A DNA stretch of 64,000 nucleotides, taken from contig CANMIP010000007.1 in the NCBI GenBank assembly GCA_947497945.1, positions 62,001-126,000 of the forward strand, given 5' to 3'. This stretch comes from an uncultured Tropicimonas sp. (GTDB taxonomy: Bacteria; Pseudomonadota; Alphaproteobacteria; Rhodobacterales; Rhodobacteraceae). Both the position numbers and the translations under genes were made by a program. This document shows, one piece after another, positions 35,669 to 45,598 of the stretch (its first letter is position 1; each line of letters opens with the position of its first letter). The notes under the pieces were generated by a model. It saw nothing but the letters and a program-made list of their open reading frames with translations, searched no databases and was not told where the DNA came from.

Positions 35669-37732
35669 ATGTCCCTTCCACCCGGATTCCTTGACGAGCT
35701 TCGCACCCGCACCTCGATCGCACAGGTCGTGGGCCGGAAGGTCATGTGGGATATGCGCAAGTCGAACCAGGCGAAGGGCGACATGTGGTCTCCCTGTCCC
35801 TTCCACCAGGAAAAGACCGCCTCTTTCCACGTCGATGACCGCAAGGGCTATTACTACTGCTTCGGCTGCCACGAGAAGGGCGACGCGATCAAGTTCGTGC
35901 AGGAGACCGAGAATGTCTCCTTCATGGAGGCGATAGAGATCCTCGCCCAGGAGGCGGGCATGCAGGTGCCGGCGCGCGACCCGAAAGCCAGGGAGAAGGC
36001 GGACCGGCGCAGCCAGCTGTCCGAGGTAATGGAGGAGGCGGTGAAGTTTTTCCGCCTCCAGCTCAAGACCGCCGCCGCCCGCACCGCGCGCGACTACCTG
36101 ACGGCGAAGCGCGGCCTGTCCGAGCAGGCGCTGGACCGCTGGGAGCTGGGATTCGCGCCGGAGGGCTGGCAGAATCTCTGGGACCACCTGACGGGCAAGG
36201 GGATCGCCGAAGAGCTGATTCTCGGCTGCGGTCTCGCCAAGCCCTCCGACAAGGGGCGCAACCCGTATGACACGTTCCGCAACCGGATCATGTTCCCGAT
36301 CCGGGATGCGCGCGGCCGCGCGATCGCTTTCGGCGCACGGGCGATGGATCCGGGGGACAACGCCAAATATCTCAACTCGCCCGAGACGGAGCTCTTCGAC
36401 AAGGGGCGCAGCCTCTTCAATCTCGGCCCGGCGCGGGAGGCCGCCGGCAAAGGTGCGCCGCTGATCGTGGCCGAGGGTTACATGGATGTCATCGCGCTCA
36501 GCGAGGCCGGGTTCGGCGCCACGGTGGCGGGGCTTGGCACCGCGATCACTGAAGACCAGCTGCGGCTGATGTGGCGCGTCCATCCCGAGCCGATCATCGC
36601 GCTGGATGGCGACACCGCCGGGCTGCGCGCTGCAATGCGGTTGATCGATGTGGCCCTGCCGATGCTGGAGGCCGGCCAGTCGTTGCGCTTCTGCATCCTG
36701 CCGGAGGGCCAGGACCCCGACGACCTGCTCAAGGCGCAGGGCGCGCCGGCGATGCAGGCGCTGCTCGACGCGGCACAGCCGATGGTCAAGCTGCTCTGGC
36801 AGCGCGAGACCGAGGGCAAGGTGCTCGACAGCCCGGAACGCCGAGCCGCCCTCGACAAATCCCTGCGCGCGGCCATCAAGCGTGTCCGCGACGGCGGTAT
36901 CCGCGGCCATTATGCCGAGGAAATCCGCCGGCTGCGGTCGGAGCTTTTCGGCTTCGGCCACGGCCCGGTCGGTCAGGACCAGGGCTATGGTCAGGGCTAC
37001 GGGCAGGAATATGGCCAAGGCTACGGCCAGGGATACGGGCAGGGGCGTGGCCAGCGCAGCTGGCAGCCGCGCGGCGGGCGCTTCAAGGTCAAGCCGGCCG
37101 AGTCGCCGTCGCAGGGCACGCGCAGCTCTCGCCTTGTCAGCGCCAATGAAAGCTCGGCGCAATATCTGCGCGAAGCCGTCATCCTCGCCACGCTGATCGC
37201 AACGCCGGCCCTGCTCGACGAGTACTCCCATGTGCTCGAGGAGACCCGGTTCGAGGGCGAGGGCCATGCCGCGCTCGCCGCCCTGTTGCTTTCCTGTGAC
37301 GCGCAGGCAACGAAAGACGAGATCGAGACAAGCATATGTGATGTCCTTGGCCCCGGCACCCTTGAAAGCCTCAGGTCCGAGCGCCATGTGTCGCTGGTCC
37401 CGTCGGTTCGCAAGCCGGGGGACGCCGAGCTGGCCCGGCTCTGCCTCATCGAGGAAATCGCCAAGCTGTCCGCGCTGCGCGGCACGCGGGCGGAGATCGA
37501 GGAAGCAGTGGCGGGCATGTCCGAGGCGCCGGAGGAATGGATCGGCCACCGTCTGACGCTGTCAGCGCGCGCCCGCGAGATGGCCGCGAGCAACAGCGAC
37601 GGTGACCTGGCCGATTTCGACATCGCCGAGAATGGTGCCCGGATCGACCGGGACGAACGCTCGGATCTTGACAGGCTGCTGAAATCCATCGGTTTCGCCG
37701 GGGATGACACCGACACGCAGCGAGAGGATTGA
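35669..37732 (+). CDS. dnaG: DNA primase
   Basis: A 687-residue enzyme that makes RNA primers at the replication fork. The CHC2 zinc finger (C43, H46, C64, C67) binds template, and the RNA polymerase/TOPRIM core carries VAEGYMDVIAL and ALDGDTAGLRAAMRL. The C-terminal region (about 500-670) is the DnaB-binding helical part. Between them, residues 435-462 form an unusual Gly/Gln/Tyr repeat (GQDQGYGQGYGQEYGQGYGQ and onward), lengthening the protein over the usual 600-650. The ATG at 35669 starts the conserved PPGFLDELR. rpoD follows 142 bases later; rpsU is absent. Confidence 0.95.
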   Translation: MSLPPGFLDELRTRTSIAQVVGRKVMWDMRKSNQAKGDMWSPCPFHQEKTASFHVDDRKGYYYCFGCHEKGDAIKFVQETENVSFMEAIEILAQEAGMQVPARDPKAREKADRRSQLSEVMEEAVKFFRLQLKTAAARTARDYLTAKRGLSEQALDRWELGFAPEGWQNLWDHLTGKGIAEELILGCGLAKPSDKGRNPYDTFRNRIMFPIRDARGRAIAFGARAMDPGDNAKYLNSPETELFDKGRSLFNLGPAREAAGKGAPLIVAEGYMDVIALSEAGFGATVAGLGTAITEDQLRLMWRVHPEPIIALDGDTAGLRAAMRLIDVALPMLEAGQSLRFCILPEGQDPDDLLKAQGAPAMQALLDAAQPMVKLLWQRETEGKVLDSPERRAALDKSLRAAIKRVRDGGIRGHYAEEIRRLRSELFGFGHGPVGQDQGYGQGYGQEYGQGYGQGYGQGRGQRSWQPRGGRFKVKPAESPSQGTRSSRLVSANESSAQYLREAVILATLIATPALLDEYSHVLEETRFEGEGHAALAALLLSCDAQATKDEIETSICDVLGPGTLESLRSERHVSLVPSVRKPGDAELARLCLIEEIAKLSALRGTRAEIEEAVAGMSEAPEEWIGHRLTLSARAREMAASNSDGDLADFDIAENGARIDRDERSDLDRLLKSIGFAGDDTDTQRED

Positions 37733-37814
37733 AACGGGGGGCGGTCTTTCCATTCCGGCCCCTTACCGATATGCGGGGTGGAATCTGGCGCTTGCCGCGC
37801 TAATGATTCGTAGT

Positions 37815-37837
37815 GATTCGGCGCCCGATTCGGCGCC
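37815..37837. repeat. Tandem 11-base repeat upstream of rpoD
   Basis: GATTCGGCGCC occurs at 37815-37825 and again at 37827-37837, 37 bases before the rpoD start; a third partial GATTCG is at 37805-37810. It lies where a promoter or leader element for rpoD is expected, but no binding protein is known. Confidence 0.4.
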
Positions 37838-37874
37838 ATAGCGACCGAGCCCGCCCGCGAGACAGGAGTTCTAG

Positions 37875-39866
<1,992 letters not shown>

Positions 39867-39878
39867 GGGAGGCGCGCG

Positions 39879-40151
39879 ATGTCTCTTCTCAAGCGTCTCT
39901 TTGGTGGCGGCGGCGGAAAGTCCAAGGTCGAGCCTGAAATCTACAAGGGTTTCAATGTCTTCCCTGAGCCGATCAAGGAGGCCGGGGGCTATCGCGTTGC
40001 GGCCCGGATCGAGAAGGACGTGGATGGCGAGGTGAAGAGCCACCAGCTGATCCGCGCCGATGTCTGCCAGTCCGAGCAGGATGCGCTCGAAATCTCGGCC
40101 AACAAGGCGAAGGTCCTGATCGACGAGAAGGGCGATCGCGTATTCGGCTGA
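39879..40151 (+). CDS. HlyU family protein
   Basis: A 90-residue small protein (MSLLKRLFGGGGGKSKVEPE start, YKGFNVFPEPIKEAGGYRVA core, SANKAKVLIDEKGDRVF end) that matches, from memory, the HlyU family common in Rhodobacteraceae. The name comes from a Vibrio haemolysin regulator, but this family has no winged helix visible here and its role is uncertain. It begins 12 bases after rpoD with GGGAGG upstream, so it probably lies in the same transcript. Confidence 0.7.
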   Translation: MSLLKRLFGGGGGKSKVEPEIYKGFNVFPEPIKEAGGYRVAARIEKDVDGEVKSHQLIRADVCQSEQDALEISANKAKVLIDEKGDRVFG

Positions 40152-40161
40152 GTGTCCTGAC

Positions 40162-40665
40162 ATGCCGGTCCTGCCCGACTATCTCGCCCCCGATCTCGAC
40201 ATTGTTTTCTGCGGTATGGCCGCCGGCCCCAGGTCGGCGGCCATCGGCCATTATTACGCCGGGCGCGGCAATCGCTTCTGGACCATCCTGCACGAGACCG
40301 GGCTGGCGCCGGCGCAGCTGGCGCCGGAAGAAGACGCCCGGGTGCTCGATTTCGGTATCGGCCTGACGGATCTCGCCAAGGAAGCGTCAGGTGTCGATTC
40401 CGCCCTGGCGCCCACGGCGTTCGACCCGGACCGGCTGCGGCGCGTCCTTGACCGCTGGCGGCCGCGAAGGCTGGCTTTCACCGGTCGAACATCGGCGCGT
40501 ATTGCCTTGGGGCTGAAGAAAAATCCCTTGCCAGGACTCTGCCGGGCGGAGGGGCTTCCGCCGGTCTGGGTGTTGCCGTCGACCTCGGGGGCTGCGAACC
40601 GCTATTGGGATCCCGTGCCCTGGCAGGATCTGGCCAGGGATGTCGCGTCCTCTCGGATGCCGTGA
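40162..40665 (+). CDS. Uracil/mismatch-specific DNA glycosylase (Mug/TDG-like) with unusual motif 1
   Basis: A 167-residue glycosylase-fold protein likely to remove uracil or other deaminated bases. Motif 1 is IVFCGMAAGPRS, the substrate region is GHYYAGRGNRFWTILHETGL, and motif 2 is LPSTSGAANRYWD. In Mug/TDG enzymes motif 1 is GINPG with a catalytic Asn; here that position is Ala (GMAAG), so this belongs to a divergent subgroup and its activity is open. It starts 10 bases after the HlyU-like gene. The fold assignment is good; the exact substrate is inferred. Confidence 0.72.
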   Translation: MPVLPDYLAPDLDIVFCGMAAGPRSAAIGHYYAGRGNRFWTILHETGLAPAQLAPEEDARVLDFGIGLTDLAKEASGVDSALAPTAFDPDRLRRVLDRWRPRRLAFTGRTSARIALGLKKNPLPGLCRAEGLPPVWVLPSTSGAANRYWDPVPWQDLARDVASSRMP

Positions 40666-40858
40666 CGGCCATCCGGACGACTGAACCGGCTCGGCGCGGT
40701 CCCGTCGCGCTGGCCGTGCCACCGTTCCGGGAGCTTTCCCAGACAAGCAGTGGACCAGCGCGGTCCGGGCGCGGAAAAACGTGAACGCGTCCCGCTTGCC
40801 GAGCGCCTCGGGGGCTGTCAGACTCGCCGCAACCCTCAGTGGAGCGAAGGATCGAAAC

Positions 40859-41269
40859 ATGCGGCGGATGGCGATTTTGACGGTGGCGGCCCTTGCCCTT
40901 GCGGGGGCGCCACTCGCCCTGGAAGCCCAGGGTGTCGAGAGCGACGTTCCCGAAAACGGGCTGCAGGTCATCGGGACGGCGTCCGTGTTCGAGGTGCTGA
41001 CACGCGCCGGCGCCGGCAAGGCGGATTACTTCTGCGCTGCCGGGCGGTTCGCCTTCGGTGAACTGGGCGCGGCCAAGGCCGATCGGCTGGTCGTGCTGGC
41101 CGTGCGGGTGCCGAGCAAGTTCCGCGAAAACCGGTTGGCGGTGGTGTTCGGGGTCAACGCGCCTGAGCCGGCGAGCAAGGAGCTCCAGGATACGTTGCGC
41201 GTGGGCGGGCCGCGCATCGGGCAGTCGGCTTCCGTGGGGCATTCGGAAGCGCTTTGCAGCGTCAAGTAG
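40859..41269 (+). CDS. Secreted protein, first of a tandem paralogue pair
   Basis: A 136-residue protein with a signal peptide (MRRMAILTVAALALAGAPLA, cleavage near residue 24). The mature part has VFEVLTRAGAGKADYFCAAG and ends with GHSEALCSVK. It shares the layout of the next gene product, namely F-E-V, then DY-(F/W)-C-x-A-G, then GHS-x-A-x-C, so the two arose by duplication. The conserved cysteine pair should form a disulfide. GGAGCGAAGG precedes the ATG at 40859. The family was not recognised. Confidence 0.68.
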   Translation: MRRMAILTVAALALAGAPLALEAQGVESDVPENGLQVIGTASVFEVLTRAGAGKADYFCAAGRFAFGELGAAKADRLVVLAVRVPSKFRENRLAVVFGVNAPEPASKELQDTLRVGGPRIGQSASVGHSEALCSVK

Positions 41270-41303
41270 GGCGCTCCGGAACACCGGGGCCGCGGAGGGG
41301 CAT

Positions 41304-41750
41304 GTGAGGAAAACTGTTGCAGGGCTGATGCTTGCCACGTTGCTGTCGACCGGCTTCGCAACTGCCGCGAATGCGGATTACTGGGCTCGAAACCGGATGC
41401 GGGCGGCAGATGTCCCGGGGCAGCCCGGTCTGTTCGAGGTGTTCCAGAAGGCAACGGCCGGGGCGCCGGATTACTGGTGCGTGGCCGGGGAATATACCCG
41501 CTACCAGTTGCACCAGCATAACACGACGCGGATCTACCTGGTTCGCGGTCTCGGTCCGAGCCTCGCGTGGCCCGGGCGCAAGGCGGTGCTCTTCTCATAT
41601 GTCAAACGGGACGATCTCCCGGATCTGAGCGTTGCCGAGAAGGGCTATTCCGTCTCCATTCGCAAGCCGGGATATCATCTGAGCGCGGGCCATTCCTCGG
41701 CCTTCTGCGCCAAAAGCGTGAGACGCTTCATGCGACGGGGATTGTACTGA
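41304..41750 (+). CDS. Secreted protein, second of a tandem paralogue pair
   Basis: A 148-residue protein starting with GTG at 41304, four bases after GGAGGG. The signal peptide (RKTVAGLMLATLLSTGFATA) ends near residue 24. The mature part carries GLFEVFQKATAGAPDYWCVA, a middle strand IYLVRGLGPS, and GYHLSAGHSSAFCAKSVRRF near the C-terminus, matching the upstream paralogue. A basic C-terminal tail (RRFMRRGLY) is unique to this copy. It ends two bases before yjbQ. Periplasmic, function unknown. Confidence 0.68.
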   Translation: MRKTVAGLMLATLLSTGFATAANADYWARNRMRAADVPGQPGLFEVFQKATAGAPDYWCVAGEYTRYQLHQHNTTRIYLVRGLGPSLAWPGRKAVLFSYVKRDDLPDLSVAEKGYSVSIRKPGYHLSAGHSSAFCAKSVRRFMRRGLY

Positions 41751-41752
41751 CC

Positions 41753-42169
41753 ATGCAACGCAAGCTCGATGTCGATACCAAGGGGCAGGGGCTCTACGAG
41801 GTGACCGCGCGGATCAGTGCCTGGCTGCGCGAGATCGAGGCCGGAGACGGGCTGCTGACCCTGCTCTTGCGCCACACCTCCGCCTCGCTGCTGATCCAGG
41901 AGAACGCCGATCCGGAGGTGCAGGACGATCTGAAGGCGTTCTTCGAGCGGCTGGTGCCGCCCGCCTCGCACACGGCCATGTCCTATCTGCGCCATACCTA
42001 TGAGGGCCCCGACGACATGCCGGCGCATATCAAGGCCGCGCTGATGCCGGTCAGCCTCTCCATTCCGGTCGCGGCCGGGGCGATGCAGCTTGGCACCTGG
42101 CAGGGGGTCTATCTGTTCGAACATCGCGCCCGGCCGCATCGCCGCCAGGTCGCCATGCATTTCGCATGA
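41753..42169 (+). CDS. YjbQ family protein (secondary thiamine-phosphate synthase type)
   Basis: A 138-residue cytosolic protein of the YjbQ/UPF0047 family. The conserved blocks are GDGLLTLLLRHTSASLLIQENADPE (in part), SYLRHTYEGPDDMPAHIKA, and LGTWQGVYLFEHRARPHRRQ, with the His and acidic residues of a predicted metal/phosphate site. Family members show weak thiamine-phosphate synthase activity; the physiological role is unsettled. The start is two bases after the secreted paralogue. Confidence 0.88.
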   Translation: MQRKLDVDTKGQGLYEVTARISAWLREIEAGDGLLTLLLRHTSASLLIQENADPEVQDDLKAFFERLVPPASHTAMSYLRHTYEGPDDMPAHIKAALMPVSLSIPVAAGAMQLGTWQGVYLFEHRARPHRRQVAMHFA

Positions 42170-42347
42170 TCCGGCCATGCCGGTGGCCGCGCGGGATTGC
42201 CTAACGCGCCCGAATGGCCTAACCAGGACACACCACGCGCCGATTTGAACCACAGATTGCGGGCGCGAAAAAAATGCCGCTAAAGCGAGGGAACTCCCGT
42301 TCCTTCGGTCACCTTGCAACCGCGCCCGAATGCGCCGGAGGACAGCC

Positions 42348-42692
42348 ATGTATGATCGCATTTTCCCGTCCGAAATCTCATCCGCTTCCGAAGGTGACAG
42401 CCTTGTCCCGATCGACCAGATCGCCGAGACACGCCGCACCTTTCCCGTAGCCGAGCTTGGCTACGAGCTGTTGATCGAGGCGCCGGACCTGCTGGCCGGG
42501 CTGGCGCATTGCGCCGATCTGTTCGCCCGCGCCCGGCTGGAGCTGAAATCCTTGCGATGCGGGGCCGGCGGGCGGATCTGCTGCCGCCTGTCTGACCGGG
42601 GTGGGGCCGACCTTGCGCTGCTGGCGCGGGAGCTTGCCGGACCGGTGGGGCGGATCGAGAGCTGGACCACCGTGATCGGAACGCAAGGCTGA
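42348..42692 (+). CDS. Small protein of unknown function (possible ACT-like fold)
   Basis: A 114-residue cytosolic protein. GGAGG lies nine bases before the ATG at 42348. The second half alternates strand-helix (YELLIEAPDLLAGLAHCADL, LELKSLRCGAGGRICCRLSD, LALLARELAGPVGRIESWTT) in a beta-alpha-beta-beta-alpha-beta order like an ACT domain, and includes an ICC cysteine pair. The ACT idea is based only on this pattern. It is flanked by yjbQ and the Hint gene without tight coupling. Confidence 0.5.
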   Translation: MYDRIFPSEISSASEGDSLVPIDQIAETRRTFPVAELGYELLIEAPDLLAGLAHCADLFARARLELKSLRCGAGGRICCRLSDRGGADLALLARELAGPVGRIESWTTVIGTQG

Positions 42693-42783
42693 CCGGGCAC
42701 CTGACGGAAGGACTCTTTCGCGCAAGAGCCATCTGTGTTAGCCCTTGGGGCACAAGAAAAAAACAATCGAGCAGGTTCCAAGA

Positions 42784-43851
42784 ATGGGTACGGGTGTAAC
42801 AGGCACCTTCGTCATTCGCTGGGCACAGATCATCCTTGATGGCCTCCCTGGGGGCGATCCGGACGATATGCGGCCGGGCGCAACATGGCGTTGGACCGGG
42901 CGGGCAACGCGGGTCGACGGGCCCGATGGAATTGCACGGCTGGGTGCGGGCGAAGGGGTGCAGGAGCTGCACCGGCGCGCCGCGCTCAAGGCCCGACAGC
43001 TTTGCGGACAGGTGAAGCGCATGCCGGACTGGGATGCGCTTGAGGTTGACGAGGACCAACTGCTGGACCGTGGTTTCGTGCTGACGGACGGGCGGCGCGC
43101 CTTTGCCGCCAGCCTGATCGACACGGGCGCCGAGCGGGACCGGCTGGTGGCCTTCCTTGGCGACCTTCCCCCCAGCGATGTCGATCTCTGGGTGGCGCGG
43201 GTCACGACCACGCCACGCGCCGATGCGCGCGCGCGCATGGCGCCGTCTGGCGGGGTGATCTGCTTCGCCTCCGGCACGCCGATCGACACGCCGTCGGGAC
43301 GGGTCGCGGTCGAGACATTGCTGCCGGGCGATCTTGTCGAGACCCGGGATGACGGGCCACAGCCGATCCAGTGGGTTGGCGCGCGGCTGATCTCCGGCGC
43401 GCGGCTGCATCTTGAACCGAGCCTGCGCCCGATCCGCATCGCGGCGGGCACCTTCGGGACAACGCGCCCCGCGCCGGACCTGCTGGTGTCGCGCGGGCAT
43501 CGCCTGCTGATGTCGGGGCGTGGCCCAAGGGCGCTCTTTGCCGAGCCGGAGGTTCTGGTCCGGGCAGAGGACCTGCTGGGACGGCCGGGCGTGTCGGAAG
43601 ATCTCGAAGTGACGCAGGTGACCTATGTTCACCTGCTGCTGGACCGGCACCAGGTCCTGACCGCCGCCGGCCTTCCCTGTGAGAGCTTCCATCCGGACGA
43701 AGCGGATCTCTCCGCGCTCGCACCGGCGGACCGGTCGGCCCTGGAACGCATGCAGCCGCATATCGTCGGCGACCCGTCGACCTATGGGCCGCCGGTTCGG
43801 CGTCGCCTTGGGCTGGGAGAGGCCGCGATCCTGGCGGCCCGTCTCCACTGA
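42784..43851 (+). CDS. Hint-domain protein (Hint_2 / hedgehog-intein-like)
   Basis: A 355-residue protein. Residues 1-155 form a variable N-terminal part, followed by a Hint domain starting at C160 (ICFASGTPIDTPSGRVAVET, LLPGDLVETRDDGPQPIQWV) and containing the block LLVSRGHRLLMSG with the B-block-like histidine. Hint_2 domains are common in roseobacter proteins, often secreted adhesins; here no signal peptide or calcium-binding repeats are visible. Whether it self-cleaves is unknown. The start at 42784 is chosen over a TTG at 42745; no strong ribosome-binding site separates them. Confidence 0.72.
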   Translation: MGTGVTGTFVIRWAQIILDGLPGGDPDDMRPGATWRWTGRATRVDGPDGIARLGAGEGVQELHRRAALKARQLCGQVKRMPDWDALEVDEDQLLDRGFVLTDGRRAFAASLIDTGAERDRLVAFLGDLPPSDVDLWVARVTTTPRADARARMAPSGGVICFASGTPIDTPSGRVAVETLLPGDLVETRDDGPQPIQWVGARLISGARLHLEPSLRPIRIAAGTFGTTRPAPDLLVSRGHRLLMSGRGPRALFAEPEVLVRAEDLLGRPGVSEDLEVTQVTYVHLLLDRHQVLTAAGLPCESFHPDEADLSALAPADRSALERMQPHIVGDPSTYGPPVRRRLGLGEAAILAARLH

Positions 43852-43867
43852 GCGCCGACAGGTCGGG

Positions 43868-45493
43868 TTATTCGGCGGAGGCTTCGGGGCCGTCGGGCAG
43901 TTCGAAGACCTGTCCCGGATAGATCAGGTCGGGGTCGCGGATCTGGCCGCGATTGGCCTCGAATATCTGGACATAGTCGAAGCCGCTGCCATAGCGGTCC
44001 GTGGCGATGCCCCAGAGCGTATAGCCCGGCTGGACCGTGATCAGCGCGGCCGAGACCTCGCCAGCGGCGGGATCGCTCGGCGCGATGCGGGCCAACTCGT
44101 TCGGGTCTTCGCGCTTGAACGGCGTCTCGAACCGGGCCACCACCAGCCCGGCCTCGTCCAACTGATCGACCCGCAGCGTGTAGACGCCCGGTCGCACCGG
44201 CGGCAGCCGCATCCGCCAGCTTCCATCGGCGGCGACCTGCGTCGTCTCGACCGGCTTGTTGTCGAGATAGACCCGCACGCGGTCGGCCTTCGTCAGCGAG
44301 GTGGCCGCGTGTCCCGAGAGCGAGACGCTGCCATCGGCGGCATAGGAGATCACGTCGACGATAACCCGGTCGCCGAGCCGCTCGCGCGGCGCCCGGGCCG
44401 GTTGCAGCAATTCGATGCCGTCGCGCCCGGCCAGCAGGACCGTCGGCGCAACTTCCGCGGTGACGGGGGCGGGGCGGTCCGGTGTGAGCGTCGGCTCGGC
44501 TGGATCGGTGTCCGGGGCATCTGCCGGGGTCTCTGGTGCAGACTCTTCGGTTGCAAGCGCTGCGGTCTCGGTTTCCTGCGCGGCATCGGCATCGGCATCG
44601 GCATCGGCATCGGCATCGGCATCCGGCGCAGGGTCGGTCTCTTGCGCGGCGGGTGTCTCTGTGGCGACCTGCAAAGGCGCGGGGGGCTCTGCTTCCTCAT
44701 CGGCGGGGGCGTCCTCCTCCTGTGCGATGGGCGTCTCGGCAGGCGGTTCCTCTGGCGTGTCGATGGGTGTCTCGAGCGAGGCGGTCTCTTCGGGGCTCAT
44801 GGCGTCCGGCGTCTTGTCCGGCAGCGCGGCGACGAGCGGTTCCTCGGCGGGCGCGGGTGCGGGCGGGGTCAGGACGACGCTTTCCTCGGAGCGGTGCTCC
44901 GTTCCGTCTTCAGCAATGGCCACGAGATACAAGACACGCGCTTCGGCGCTCGGCGGCAGGTCGAGCAGCATGGCGAAATCGCCCGAGCCATTGGCCCGTG
45001 TGGTGGCCAGCACCGTGCCGTCCTCTTCGAGCCGCAATTCGAGCCCGGCGGGGCCGGTGCCGGCGATGACCGCCTGGCCATCGGCTTCGAGCCGGACATC
45101 GCCAAACCGGGGCGGTTCGACCGGCGGCGTGGCCGGATCGGCCTGTGGTTCGGTGGTGTCTTCGGCGCTCTGTTCTGGGGGCTGCTCGGGGGCCGGTTCC
45201 GGCTCCGCCTGCTCTTCAGGCGCGCTCTGCATCTCCGGCTCCGGGGCCGGTTGCAGCGCGGGCTCCGAGCCTGTTTCCTGCCCTGTTTTCGGTTCGGACT
45301 GTTTCGGCTCGCTCTTCGATCCGGGCTGTTCGGCGGCCGGCGAAAGCGCGGCCTGCTCGACGCTCGGGGCCGGTGGCGCGGGCGGCCCGGCGAAAATGGT
45401 ATAGAAGCCGAAGAGGCCAGCAACTACGACGATACCGATACCGGCGCCGGCAGCAACGCTGCCGACATTGGCGACAAGGCCTTTTCCGCTCAT
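43868..45493 (-). CDS. Membrane-anchored LysM protein with a long acidic/proline linker
   Basis: A 541-residue protein. An N-terminal helix (about residues 10-37) anchors it in the inner membrane. A Pro/Glu/Ala-rich linker follows, broken by a beta-rich block near 130-210 and another at about 355-465, and a C-terminal LysM domain (ITVQPGYTLWGIATDRYGSG with ANRGQIRDPDLIYPGQVFEL) binds peptidoglycan. The linker contains an Ala-Asp repeat coded by seven copies of one hexamer (44581-44622). GGGAAG sits eight bases before the ATG at 45493. The gene is divergent from the LOG gene. Likely an envelope-spanning structural or signalling protein. Confidence 0.82.
   Translation of the reverse strand: MSGKGLVANVGSVAAGAGIGIVVVAGLFGFYTIFAGPPAPPAPSVEQAALSPAAEQPGSKSEPKQSEPKTGQETGSEPALQPAPEPEMQSAPEEQAEPEPAPEQPPEQSAEDTTEPQADPATPPVEPPRFGDVRLEADGQAVIAGTGPAGLELRLEEDGTVLATTRANGSGDFAMLLDLPPSAEARVLYLVAIAEDGTEHRSEESVVLTPPAPAPAEEPLVAALPDKTPDAMSPEETASLETPIDTPEEPPAETPIAQEEDAPADEEAEPPAPLQVATETPAAQETDPAPDADADADADADADAAQETETAALATEESAPETPADAPDTDPAEPTLTPDRPAPVTAEVAPTVLLAGRDGIELLQPARAPRERLGDRVIVDVISYAADGSVSLSGHAATSLTKADRVRVYLDNKPVETTQVAADGSWRMRLPPVRPGVYTLRVDQLDEAGLVVARFETPFKREDPNELARIAPSDPAAGEVSAALITVQPGYTLWGIATDRYGSGFDYVQIFEANRGQIRDPDLIYPGQVFELPDGPEASAE
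44581..44622 (-). repeat. Hexanucleotide microsatellite, seven copies
   Basis: CGGCAT is repeated exactly seven times without interruption inside the LysM protein gene. On the coding strand it gives alternating Ala and Asp. Copy changes alter the linker length by two residues without shifting the frame, so it can vary length but cannot switch the gene off. Confidence 0.9.
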
Positions 45494-45598
45494 TGTCGTA
45501 CTTCCCAAGACATCCCGGTTTCTCCCTGCGCGGCTTGAGCGCCAATGGCAAGCCCGGTATCACCGCAGCATGAGAGCTAGCGTCAGGGATATGCAGCA

